Assembly (NCBI RefSeq): GCF_002646595.1
Contig: NZ_PDUD01000004.1
Coordinates: 62,001-126,000 of the forward strand
Direction of reading: 5' to 3'
Length of the DNA: 64,000 nt
DNA from: Flavilitoribacter nigricans DSM 23189 = NBRC 102662
GTDB lineage: Bacteria; Bacteroidota; Bacteroidia; Chitinophagales; Saprospiraceae
Shown: one piece after another, positions 46,030 to 54,123 of the stretch
Layout: each line of letters starts with the position of its first letter
How positions within the stretch are numbered: position 1 is the first letter of the stretch
Notes under the pieces: model-generated
What the model saw: the letters and a program-made list of their open reading frames with translations, nothing else
Database searches by the model: none
Told to the model about the DNA's origin: nothing
Program-made: the position numbers and the translations under genes

Positions 46030-46584
46030 ATGAAATATGCTTATATGACGGCGCTGTTGTTCAGTTGCCTGCTTACCCATCTGTCGGCCCAATCCAATCT
46101 AAAGGCCGGTGTTGCTTACTTCGGACACACCCTGACCCATCCGGGGGGCGTACTGGAACTAGAACTGGAGCGGGAATTCAGCGAGCGGGCGAGCTTGCCG
46201 TTCCGGATCGATCTCGGATATTACCGGCACGCCCGTAATCACGACGGTCTTTTTCTGGATGCCCACATCGGATTGCGTCAGTACGCCCGTTCCGGTTTCT
46301 TCTGGGAAGAAAGTATTGGCATCGGCATCCTGCAGACCATGCTCAACGGAGAGGATGGCGTCTTTGAAGTGGGAGAGGACGGCACGGTCCGGCGGGGTTC
46401 GGTTTTCAACCAGCCGGATCTGATGCCTTCGGTCACGCTGGGCCTGGGGTGGGATCTGACCCACCGCCAGGATCGCAAGACCCTGCTCTGGCTGCGGCCT
46501 AAGCTGTACTGGCAATATCCGCAAAAACTGGTTTCGGTCTACCATGTAGCGGTCCAGGCCGGGTTCAGCTGGCAGTTGCGGTAG
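46030..46584 (+). CDS. Small outer-membrane barrel-like protein, copy 2
   Basis: A 184-aa protein from the ATG at 46030 (63 bases after the hydrolase stop), with signal peptide ending HLSAQ. Mature segments LKAGVAYFGHTLTHPGGVLE, LDAHIGLRQYARSGFFWEES, MPSVTLGLGWDLTH and AVQAGFSWQLR align well with copy 1 at 44376-44936. The two probably arose by duplication around the hydrolase gene. The function is unknown; an outer-membrane barrel associated with the lipoprotein hydrolase is a reasonable guess. Confidence 0.75.
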   Translation: MKYAYMTALLFSCLLTHLSAQSNLKAGVAYFGHTLTHPGGVLELELEREFSERASLPFRIDLGYYRHARNHDGLFLDAHIGLRQYARSGFFWEESIGIGILQTMLNGEDGVFEVGEDGTVRRGSVFNQPDLMPSVTLGLGWDLTHRQDRKTLLWLRPKLYWQYPQKLVSVYHVAVQAGFSWQLR

Positions 46585-46642
46585 GCTTTGCTTTGTGTTG
46601 AGGATGGTTATTTCGGACCGGTCATTTACCGGTAATAGTCCT

Positions 46643-46650
46643 TATCTTTG
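46643..46650 (+). promoter_or_regulatory. -7 promoter box before the TfoX-like gene
   Basis: TATCTTTG matches TAnnTTTG exactly and lies about 22 bases before the ATG at 46672. No convincing -33 box was found at the expected distance, so this is a partial promoter call; it supports the start at 46672 rather than 46648. Confidence 0.4.
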
Positions 46651-46671
46651 GTCAACCTCAACCCAAAAATT

Positions 46672-47022
46672 ATGGCAGTAGACCTCTATCTGATAGACCG
46701 GATGCGCCGCATACTGGAGTCCCGTCTGGTAGCCTGGTACGAAAAAAAGATGTTTGGTGGCCGGTGCTTTATGGTCGATGAAAAAATGTGCTTTGTAGCC
46801 CGCCGGAATGGCGGGCTCATGGTACGTATCGATCCGGCGGAAAGTGAAGCGCTGCTGACCAGGGAGGGCGCTTCCCAGATGGTGCACGGCAATCGCACCA
46901 TGAGCGGATTTCTCTATCTTACCCCCGAGGCTTGTGCTGAGGACGCGGAACTGGAGTTTTGGCTGGACAAATGTCTGGAATACAATCCCCGTGCCCGGGC
47001 CAGCAAGAAGAAAAAGCGGTGA
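46672..47022 (+). CDS. TfoX/Sxy N-terminal domain protein
   Basis: A 116-aa protein starting MAVDLYLIDRMRRIL. The TfoX_N domain is recognisable by VAWYEKKMFGGRCFMVDEKM and the later MVRIDPAESEALLTREGASQ. It has no C-terminal TfoX domain, as in most non-proteobacterial members; the lysine-rich tail KKKKR is unusual. The role outside competence regulation in gamma-proteobacteria is unknown. It seems to be a single-gene unit. Confidence 0.8.
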   Translation: MAVDLYLIDRMRRILESRLVAWYEKKMFGGRCFMVDEKMCFVARRNGGLMVRIDPAESEALLTREGASQMVHGNRTMSGFLYLTPEACAEDAELEFWLDKCLEYNPRARASKKKKR

Positions 47023-47202
47023 CATCATCCGGGTTTGCCGGTGCATCTTCAATTATTCCGGATGGACCATACCGGCTGTCTTTATTTGGCCTACAGGGGC
47101 TACACTTTTTTTGGTTAATAAAGCATTAAGGGTGAGATCCTGCACCGGGACTTACCAAGAAAAAATTAGCTTTATCCCTTATTAAACCAAAGACGCTCTT
47201 TC

Positions 47203-47640
47203 ATGAAAAAGAAAACCTCGTTATTGACACTGTTGTTTTTGACCATTCTATTTTCCCGTAATCTCCACGCCCAGTTCGGCTTCAGTTATCACGAATCGGC
47301 CTTGCCTTTTGTGGGGATCAATTACGAAGCCGGGAATCGGCTGCTGACCGAATTTCGGCTCTCGACGAATATCTACCTGGGAGATCTGGCGATTGAAGGT
47401 ATTGCTGCGTTGAAACTGGGCCGCAGCGAGGAGTTGGATCCCTACGTGGGTCTGGGCATCCGTCTGGCTCCGGACGAAGATGAAAGTGCCATTGTAATTC
47501 CGGTCGGCATCAATGTATATCCCTTTCCGCGAAAGACTTTCGGTTTTCATCTGGAATTTACACCGCTTATCCGTGGTGAAGATTTTGGTAACAATATTAT
47601 CAGAGGGAGTTGGGGTGTCCGCTATCGTTTTGAAAAATAG
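47203..47640 (+). CDS. Small outer-membrane barrel-like protein
   Basis: A 145-aa protein with a signal peptide ending NLHAQ (residue 24) and a mature part of alternating strands (FVGINYEAGNRLLTEFRLST, IAALKLGRSEELDPYVGLGI, IVIPVGINVYPF) ending in an aromatic residue pattern WGVRYRFEK, as for OmpA/OmpW-type barrels. No family was recognised. It is unlike the paralogous barrels at 44376 and 46030. Its stop is 5 bases from the convergent stop of the next gene. Confidence 0.65.
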   Translation: MKKKTSLLTLLFLTILFSRNLHAQFGFSYHESALPFVGINYEAGNRLLTEFRLSTNIYLGDLAIEGIAALKLGRSEELDPYVGLGIRLAPDEDESAIVIPVGINVYPFPRKTFGFHLEFTPLIRGEDFGNNIIRGSWGVRYRFEK

Positions 47641-47645
47641 ACCCG

Positions 47646-48362
47646 CTACACGGTGAGGTCCTTTAGGATCAATTCGTAATTCAGCTGCAGGGCCCTTTCC
47701 AGGCTGTAGGAAAACTGGATCTGGCCTTTCAGGTCATTAACGATGGTACGGGTGACGGTTTTACTGTCGTGATTATTCTGGAAAAGATTTTTTACAATAT
47801 CGATGGCATCGGTCAGCGACCGCTGGGTTTCGGCCTGCAGGCCGTAGAGCCCGTGCAGTTTGAAGGCCGTTTCGGTATCCACGAGGTGAAGCACATCCAT
47901 CAGTTTGGTATTTTCCCAGGCAATATTGGAAATGCTCATGTAACGCAGGTTCAGATTCAGACTCCCGTCGTATTCGTACAGACTATCGCGGTAGGGCTTT
48001 TTTTCCTCGATGTCGATGAACCAGCCGTGCTCCTGCAGAAAGTGATCCATCTGACCGGTACCGGCTACCATATTCAGGTCCTCGTTGAGCAGTTTGCCGA
48101 AGGCCGAAACCGCCCGCATCAGGCTATCCAGGTGGCCCACGTGCTCCTTCAGCTTACCTTCATTTTTCCGGATCTCCTGGCGGACATTGTCCATGGCGAC
48201 CGTCATGCGCTCGCGTTCGCGCTGATGCTCGTAATAATTGCCGAGCGAGAACGCCAGCCAGACGCCGAGCAGCGTACTGATGAAGGCCATCAGGTGATTG
48301 GGCCAGTCGATACGTGCGGTAAAACGGCCCAGGGCCTGGTTCATTTTTTTGAATACACTCAT
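47646..48362 (-). CDS. Single-pass membrane protein with helical periplasmic domain
   Basis: A 238-aa protein from the ATG at 48362, the start that places the membrane helix LMAFISTLLGVWLAFSLGNY near the N-terminus; a longer version (ATG at 48485) has an atypical extension. The rest is charged and helical, starting with a coiled-coil-like HQRERERMTVAMDNVRQEIR. It resembles the small Bacteroidota membrane proteins of the DUF6090 type, which I state only as a possibility. Function is unknown. It is divergent from the PP-loop gene at 48582. Confidence 0.6.
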   Translation of the reverse strand: MSVFKKMNQALGRFTARIDWPNHLMAFISTLLGVWLAFSLGNYYEHQRERERMTVAMDNVRQEIRKNEGKLKEHVGHLDSLMRAVSAFGKLLNEDLNMVAGTGQMDHFLQEHGWFIDIEEKKPYRDSLYEYDGSLNLNLRYMSISNIAWENTKLMDVLHLVDTETAFKLHGLYGLQAETQRSLTDAIDIVKNLFQNNHDSKTVTRTIVNDLKGQIQFSYSLERALQLNYELILKDLTV

Positions 48363-48520
48363 GATCTGCGGGTATTGGTACGGAACGGAAAGCTGCCAAT
48401 AAAGCACCTCCATAAGCTCGACAGGCCTGAACATCTGAATACGCATTGAGGCCCTGCCAAACTTTAATTTAAAAATTCTCCCCAAAAGCGTGACTATTTT
48501 TTGACGGGTAGTCTAATGCT

Positions 48521-48550
48521 AACGACCAATTTAAAAATGGAATGGTCGTT
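48521..48550. promoter_or_regulatory. Inverted repeat upstream of the PP-loop gene
   Basis: Perfect 8-bp arms AACGACCA (48521-48528) and TGGTCGTT (48543-48550) with a 14-base AT-rich spacer, 31 bases before the ATG at 48582. It could be an operator or an mRNA hairpin; no T-run follows. Confidence 0.45.
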
Positions 48551-48581
48551 TAAGGTTATACAACATCAAACGCATTAGAAA

Positions 48582-50093
48582 ATGACCGATATCAGCGCAT
48601 TGCTCGTTTTAAAACAATTGTCCGTTCACAAGCTCACCGTCGAGAAAAAACGGGTGAAAGCGACCTATACCGTTCAGAAAATGGACGGCACGGAAGTAAG
48701 CAATGAATTGATCTATTCCTACGAGCAGGCGTTCTTTGACCCCGCCGCTGCCGCTGATATCAACCTGGCGTCGATGATGGTGGCCCAGGTTGCCCTCAAC
48801 TACGGTCTGTTTTTTGAGACCATCGTATTTGACGGCCTATACGAGGAAGCCGATAAACGCTTTCTGCTCGACATGCTGGAAAATACTTCCCGTGAGATCT
48901 ACGTCAATAAGTTCCTCCATCCGAACGAATTCCTGCGGCCGCCCTTCGATCAGCTGGAAGCCCGGCAGATGAAGGAGTACACCGGAGCAAAGGTTATCTT
49001 TCAGAATACGCAGTACTCCGGTATGAAAGTGAAAGCAGAGCCGGTAGTAACGGCCCCGGACCAGTACGCCATTCTAAGCAGCGGCGGCAAAGATAGCCTG
49101 CTGACCTACGGACTGGTCAAAGAGTTCGGTGAAGCGCATCCGGTGTTCATCAATGAATCCGGCCGGCACTGGTTTACGGCGGTCAATGCCCACAAATATT
49201 ACAGAGAGCACGAACCCAATACCGTCAAACCCTGGTGCAACAGCGACCGGATCTTCAACTGGATGGTCCGGCAAATGCCCTTTATCCGCGAGGATTACGC
49301 TTCGGTGCGGGCCGACATCTATCCGATCCGCCTGTGGACGGTAGCGGTCTTCCTCTTCGGTGTACTGCCGGTGGTCCGCAAGCGCGGCATCGGCAATGTG
49401 CTGATCGGCAATGAATATGATACCACGGTCAAGTCCAATTTTCAGGGCATCACCCACTACAATGCTCTTTACGATCAGAGCAAATATTTCGATAATGCCC
49501 TGACCCGCTATTACAGCAAAAAAGGCTGGAATATCCGCCAGTATTCCGCCTTGCGCAGCCTGTCGGAATTGCTGATCCTCAAAGTACTGGTCAAACGCTA
49601 CCCGGAACTGCAGCGGGAACAGGTCTCCTGCCACGCTGCCCACGAACGGGACGGCCGGATGTACCCCTGCGGCAATTGCGAAAAATGCCGTCGCATTATC
49701 GGTATGCTCAAGGCCCTGGACGAAGATCCGCGGCGTTGCGGCTATACCGACGAGCAGATCCAGCGGGCACTGAAAGCCCTGGAAGCCAAAAGCGTGAAAC
49801 AGATCGGATCGGATGCAGCCCATCTGTATTACCTGCTGCTGAACAAAGGACTGATCGCCAGTAACGAACGCACCCGGAAACTGGCAAAGGCCCACCCGGA
49901 GATCCTGCAACTGCGCTTTGATCAGGAACGCAGCAAAATAGCGGACCTGCCGGCGGGCGTACGGGCACCCCTTTTCCGCATCCTGGAAGAATACGCTCAG
50001 GATGCGGTCAGACTGGAACACGGTAAGCCCCAGCCCCTGACCATTGATCCCGAATTTTTACAACAAGCCTACTTTTTAGAAAAACAATCATGA
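48582..50093 (+). CDS. QueC-like PP-loop ATPase, unknown product
   Basis: A 503-aa cytoplasmic protein. An N-terminal domain of about 155 residues of unknown fold precedes a PP-loop ATP pyrophosphatase domain with the motif SSGGKDS (166-172), followed by NESGRHWFTA and GNVLIGNEYD. Four cysteines, Cys350 and CGNCEKC (363, 366, 369), repeat the zinc site of QueC, which activates carboxylates with ATP to form amides or nitriles. It is longer than QueC (about 230 aa), and the domain arrangement also recalls MurL-type epimerases. The next gene overlaps by four bases (ATGA), so it makes one functional unit with a creatininase-family enzyme. Confidence 0.75.
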   Translation: MTDISALLVLKQLSVHKLTVEKKRVKATYTVQKMDGTEVSNELIYSYEQAFFDPAAAADINLASMMVAQVALNYGLFFETIVFDGLYEEADKRFLLDMLENTSREIYVNKFLHPNEFLRPPFDQLEARQMKEYTGAKVIFQNTQYSGMKVKAEPVVTAPDQYAILSSGGKDSLLTYGLVKEFGEAHPVFINESGRHWFTAVNAHKYYREHEPNTVKPWCNSDRIFNWMVRQMPFIREDYASVRADIYPIRLWTVAVFLFGVLPVVRKRGIGNVLIGNEYDTTVKSNFQGITHYNALYDQSKYFDNALTRYYSKKGWNIRQYSALRSLSELLILKVLVKRYPELQREQVSCHAAHERDGRMYPCGNCEKCRRIIGMLKALDEDPRRCGYTDEQIQRALKALEAKSVKQIGSDAAHLYYLLLNKGLIASNERTRKLAKAHPEILQLRFDQERSKIADLPAGVRAPLFRILEEYAQDAVRLEHGKPQPLTIDPEFLQQAYFLEKQS

Positions 50094-50890
50094 ACGAAAA
50101 TAAACAAGGAGCCGGTTTCCTCTGGGAGTTGATGACCTGGCCCGAAATTGAAGCCTATCTCCAGACCATGGATACGGCCATTCTGCCCTGTGGTGCCATT
50201 GAACAGCACGGCCCCCACCTGCCGGTGGATATCGATTATTTCGATGCGCGTTATCTGGCCCACCAGGTAGCGGCGGCCTGTGCGGATCCGAAACCACTGG
50301 TACTGCCGTCCATTCCGTTCGGCGTTTCCTATCACCACGAGGACTTCAAAGGGACCATTAGTGTTTCCAATGATGCCCTGTCCCGCTTTGTGTACGATAT
50401 CGGGATGTCTCTGGCTAAGAACGGGATCAAAAAGCTGATCATCCTCAACGGCCACGGAGACAACGCTCCAACCCTGAGCTATGCCGCACAGATGATCAAC
50501 CGGGATGCCCATATCTTCGTCTGCGTGGATACCGGTGAAACCAGTGACGTGGACCTCTACGACCTGATCGAAACGCCCAACGATATTCACGCCGGAGAGA
50601 TCGAGACCAGTACCACCCTGGCCATCCGGCCGGAAATGGTGCAGATGGACAAGGCCCGCGATGCCACGCTTTCCTTCGGCAGCAAATATCTGGATTACGA
50701 TTCCGACCGTGGAGTGAGCTGGTACGTGCGCACCAGTAAGATCTCGGAAAGTGGCGTACTGGGTGACCCGACCAAAGCTACCGTAGAAAAGGGAGAAAAA
50801 ATGTGGGAACTGATGGTTCGCCACCTCGTTCGCTTCGTAGAGTCAGTAAAGAATACTCCACTGGAAGACCTTTACCAGAAACGGTATTAA
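50090..50890 (+). CDS. Creatininase-family amidohydrolase
   Basis: A 266-aa protein with the metal site of the creatininase fold: GAIEQHGPHLPVDIDYF (Glu, His, Asp ligands), then LIILNGHGDN and DIHAGEIETSTTL with the last Glu. The family includes creatinine amidohydrolase, the mycofactocin peptidase MftE and FAPy deformylase ArfB, all opening or cutting an amide bond. It overlaps the PP-loop ATPase gene by four bases. The pair suggests making and breaking (or ring-forming) of an amide in the same small molecule or peptide. No mycofactocin or riboflavin genes are near. Confidence 0.85.
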   Translation: MNENKQGAGFLWELMTWPEIEAYLQTMDTAILPCGAIEQHGPHLPVDIDYFDARYLAHQVAAACADPKPLVLPSIPFGVSYHHEDFKGTISVSNDALSRFVYDIGMSLAKNGIKKLIILNGHGDNAPTLSYAAQMINRDAHIFVCVDTGETSDVDLYDLIETPNDIHAGEIETSTTLAIRPEMVQMDKARDATLSFGSKYLDYDSDRGVSWYVRTSKISESGVLGDPTKATVEKGEKMWELMVRHLVRFVESVKNTPLEDLYQKRY

Positions 50891-51122
50891 AACTGCCTTT
50901 TGCTCATGGATTGATGGCTGGGCGGTTCTATTGCCTGCACCGAACTCCATGAATGCTACAGTATGTATCTAAATGATAAGGTGCATCACCCCGTTCTATT
51001 TTCTGCCCGAAGGGAGGAAAATAAATAGAGCTACAGGGTAGTGTTCTATTGGTAAAGTACGGGTCGGTGCGCTACACCACCTTTGGGATAAAAATCGCCC
51101 CGAATTTTATAAAAGGCGGTGT

Positions 51123-51244
51123 ATGACCTCAGAGCGGTTGAATATTCGTAAAATTTAGCATGGATAAGCGTTTCCCTACCTCCCTGAGGTCGAAACCAGC
51201 ATTTCGACTATTTTTCTACGAATGTATAACCTCTACGAGGTCAT
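51123..51244. repeat. Inverted-repeat element 1, 122 bp
   Basis: Terminal arms ATGACCTC (51123-51130) and GAGGTCAT (51237-51244) are perfect; extended to 28 bases they match at 22 positions, including ATTCGTA/TACGAAT. A third GAGGTCGA copy lies inside near 51185. No coding potential. It lies in the 688-bp gene-free gap 50891-51578; the part before it (50891-51122) shows nothing I can name. Confidence 0.55.
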
Positions 51245-51268
51245 TTTTGAGTCCTGAAAAAATTCAGG

Positions 51269-51484
51269 ATGAATCATGCGAATCAGGAGTTAAACTTGGA
51301 ATCAATGTGCCTTTTGGCACAAAATCTAGGTAGCAAAATGACCATTTTCCGGCTTAGCGTGCCGTAGGTACGCCATGTAAAACCATATTGCGTACCTACG
51401 GCACGCTGAACCTCCAGAATTATTGGACGGGCTACCTATAGCTCGTCCCTACGGGACTTTTAACCCCTGATTCGCATCAATCAT
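51269..51484. repeat. Inverted-repeat element 2 with nested hairpins
   Basis: The 26-base terminal arms at 51269-51294 and 51459-51484 are inverted copies with four mismatches (core GCGAATCAGG). Inside lie GTGCC-TTTT-GGCAC (51307-51320), an 18-bp perfect inverted repeat (51356-51373 with 51390-51407, core GTGCCGTAGGTACG) and GTCCC-TAC-GGGAC (51445-51457). A TCCTGAA-AAAA-TTCAGGA hairpin (51252-51269) abuts it. This is the form of a non-autonomous palindromic repeat (MITE or REP cluster). An in-frame ATG at 51483 belongs to the repeat, not to the next gene. Confidence 0.65.
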
Positions 51485-51578
51485 GTTATACGTTGACCAG
51501 AAAGGTAAGATCGAGCCACTACTAAGGGGTACAATTGCCCTTACGCGTCATAGGAAAGAACATCCAAAATCCGCACCT

Positions 51579-52883
51579 ATGACCACCAGTACGCAAACGA
51601 CCCGTCGCCAGTTCCTGCAGCGATTCACCCAGGCTTCCGCCCTGGCTTTTCTTCCCTGGGAGACCCGCTGGCTTTTCACCGAGCACGCCGCCGATCCGGA
51701 TACCATCATCGAAGCCGTGGAGATCGTCCGCATTGCCGGACCGTACACCAGTAAGCCGGGTGTAAACCGCCAGTACCAGTCCCAACCGGCCCATCTCTAT
51801 CCTGATCTCCGGCCCGCGCCCTACCGGGACCGCGAAAATCCCGTGGAAACGGAGGGACAGATCCGGCACGATTACCTGCGTATTCGCACCAAAGGCGGAC
51901 TGGAGGGACTGTACGGCTATCTCGATCCGGAAACCATCCAGCCCATCATCGCCCAGATGCGGAATTTCCTGATCGGTAAAAACGCCCTGGCGGTCGAGAT
52001 GATCTGGGACCAGTTGTACCGGCGAAACCGTCACGCCCGTTCCGGCCATTACATGATGGCCCTCAGTGCCGTGGATAATGCACTCTGGGATCTGCGGGGC
52101 CGTTATTTCGAAGCGCCCGTCTACCAGTTGCTGGGTGGCGCTACCCGGGAGGAAGTGCGTGTGTACGGAAGTTGCCTGGGCTATACGGTAGAAAAAGGAA
52201 AGGCCGGCCCCAAAGCCAAGGAATTATACGATCAGGGATTCCTGCATCAGAAGTGGTTTATGGCCTACGGGCCGGGCAGCGGCAATGCCGGACTGCAGCA
52301 CAGTATCGAGCTGGTAGCGGAACTGCGGGAAGCGGTAGGTTTTACGGGCGAGCTGATGTTCGATGCCTTTAACGCCTGGGACCTATCCTTCGCCAAGGCC
52401 TGGGCCAAAGCGGTGGAACCCTATCGCCCCTACTGGATCGAGGAGGCCTTTAGTACTGAGCGATTGGAAAGTTTTATTCAACTCAGCCAGAGTACCTCCG
52501 TGCCGGTAGCCACCGGGGAGCACTTTTACAATCGCTGGGAAGTACTCAACTACCTGAAGTCGGGCGCGATCCAGATCGTACAGGCGGATCCGGAGTGGTG
52601 CGGTGGCGTCAGTGAATTGGTGAAGATCTGTCATCTCGCGTCCACCTTTGGTGCCAAGGTCTTTCCGCACGGGCACAACATCCACGCCGCGCTGCACGTG
52701 GTGGCCAGCCAGTCGCCGGAAGTCTGCCCGCTGGTGGAATACCTGATCAACCACGTCGGCTACAAATTGCATTTCCAAAAAGATCCGCTGCTGACGGATA
52801 ACGGTATCCTGCCGCTGCCGACGGCGCCGGGTTTTGGGATTGTACTGGACCAGGATAAAATTGAGGAAACCACCATTTTGTAG
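51579..52883 (+). CDS. Tat-exported enolase-superfamily (mandelate racemase-like) enzyme
   Basis: A 434-aa protein from the ATG at 51579; the upstream ATG at 51483 lies in a repeat element. The N-terminus TTRRQFLQRFTQASALAF is a twin-arginine signal, unusual for this family and implying periplasmic action with a pre-folded, metal-loaded enzyme. The capping domain and barrel follow: metal ligands in ELMFDAFN (Asp), YWIEEAF (Glu) and ATGEHFY (Glu), and a possible catalytic His in FPHGHN. Family members abstract a proton next to a carboxylate of sugar acids; which acid is not clear. It stands alone after a 688-bp repeat-rich gap. Confidence 0.85.
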   Translation: MTTSTQTTRRQFLQRFTQASALAFLPWETRWLFTEHAADPDTIIEAVEIVRIAGPYTSKPGVNRQYQSQPAHLYPDLRPAPYRDRENPVETEGQIRHDYLRIRTKGGLEGLYGYLDPETIQPIIAQMRNFLIGKNALAVEMIWDQLYRRNRHARSGHYMMALSAVDNALWDLRGRYFEAPVYQLLGGATREEVRVYGSCLGYTVEKGKAGPKAKELYDQGFLHQKWFMAYGPGSGNAGLQHSIELVAELREAVGFTGELMFDAFNAWDLSFAKAWAKAVEPYRPYWIEEAFSTERLESFIQLSQSTSVPVATGEHFYNRWEVLNYLKSGAIQIVQADPEWCGGVSELVKICHLASTFGAKVFPHGHNIHAALHVVASQSPEVCPLVEYLINHVGYKLHFQKDPLLTDNGILPLPTAPGFGIVLDQDKIEETTIL

Positions 52884-53092
52884 ATAAGCGCCGGTCAATT
52901 TCTGTTCAGCTAGAGGCCCGGATCGGGAAATTTGCCGAAAGGCGGGTTAAAGTCTCATTCTGCGGAACCCTTTTTCCGCTTGGGGTTGTTAGCAGTAGAA
53001 TTAATACTCAAATTGCACACCTAAAAAGCAAGCGGTAATTTCCCGTTTCCACTGCAAGCCGGAACCTGCTGTTGCTCTAAAACCGACTGAAC

Positions 53093-53659
53093 ATGGGCAA
53101 AAGATTAGACCACATCCGCCAAGATCTTCAGGAATTCATCCAAAAACAGAAAATATTCTTCGTAGCCACCGCCGCCGATGAAGGCCGTGTCAATCTATCC
53201 CCCAAGGGGACGGACAGCTTTCGCATTCTGGGACCGAATCGCGTCATGTGGCTCAATCTGACGGGTAGCGGTAACGAAACGGCCGCCCACCTGCTGAACA
53301 ATAACCGGATCACGGTCATGTTTTGCGCCTTTGAAGGCAAACCGCTCATCCTGCGCCTGTACGGAACGGCCCGCGCCTACCACGAACAGGATGAAGCCTG
53401 GAAAGAGTACATCGGCCTGTTCCCCGCCATGACCGGTGCCCGCCAGCTCTTCGATATCGAGGTGGATTTGGTGCAAACCTCCTGTGGGATGGCCGTACCC
53501 TATATGGACTACGTGGAAGAACGGAATATGCTCAACGATTGGGCGGATAAGCGAGGGCGGGAAGGCGTCCGCGAATACTGGGAGCAGAAAAATCAGCTTA
53601 GCCTGGATGGACAACCGACGGGTATTTTTAGTCACCAGGCGGCCGATCGGGAATCCTGA
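53093..53659 (+). CDS. Pyridoxamine 5'-phosphate oxidase-like flavin protein
   Basis: A 188-aa protein with a PNPOx-like split-barrel: FIQKQKIFFVATAADEGRVN, LSPKGTDSFRILGPNRVMWL (substrate/FMN strand), NNRITVMFCAFEGKPLILRL. It belongs to the broad pyridoxamine oxidase-related group that binds FMN, F420 or heme, and is not the biosynthetic PdxH. The C-terminus has CGMAVPYMDYVEERNMLNDW, usual in this subgroup. The next gene follows after 23 bases. Confidence 0.85.
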   Translation: MGKRLDHIRQDLQEFIQKQKIFFVATAADEGRVNLSPKGTDSFRILGPNRVMWLNLTGSGNETAAHLLNNNRITVMFCAFEGKPLILRLYGTARAYHEQDEAWKEYIGLFPAMTGARQLFDIEVDLVQTSCGMAVPYMDYVEERNMLNDWADKRGREGVREYWEQKNQLSLDGQPTGIFSHQAADRES

Positions 53660-53682
53660 TCCCGTCGGCAAAACCTACCCTT

Positions 53683-53988
53683 ATGATCTATCTTACCCAG
53701 CTGATCTACATTTATCCGGGGCGGGAAGCTATCCTGGATGAATTCGAAGCCCGGGCGATCCCGCTGATCGCTCACTACAACGGAAAACTCGAATTTCGAA
53801 TCCGGCCGGATGCAGCTTCGGTCATCGAAGCGGGAGGAGAAGTACCCTATGAGGTCCACCTGGTCAGCTTCCCTTCGGATGCGGATTTTCAGCGCTTCGT
53901 GCAGGATAAGACCCGGCAGCAATTTCTGCATTTAAAAGAACAGGCCATCCGGACCAGTTTGCTGGTTAAAGGACAGTTGGTCGGGTAG
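53683..53988 (+). CDS. DUF1330-like dimeric barrel protein
   Basis: A 101-aa protein starting IYLTQLIYIYPGREAILDEF, with the dimeric alpha/beta-barrel pattern seen in DUF1330 and EthD-like proteins: strand, helix, then EVPYEVHLVSFPSDADFQRF and a helix. No catalytic residues could be assigned. It probably forms an operon with the upstream PNPOx-like gene. Confidence 0.65.
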   Translation: MIYLTQLIYIYPGREAILDEFEARAIPLIAHYNGKLEFRIRPDAASVIEAGGEVPYEVHLVSFPSDADFQRFVQDKTRQQFLHLKEQAIRTSLLVKGQLVG

Positions 53989-54123
53989 GGGAAAAGAGCC
54001 GAAATGTCCTGGCGGCGTTACTTCAGGGCATTTTTTACCGGAGTTTGCTGCGAATTCAGCGATCGGTCACAACTATTGTTGCCCGGTCCGCTGTTCATTA
54101 GCGTAAAGCAAACACCCTGAACT

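Noticed and set aside
51483-51578. N-terminal extension of the enolase-superfamily gene
   Set aside because: The ATG is inside the terminal arm of a repeat element and the extension would hide the twin-arginine signal.
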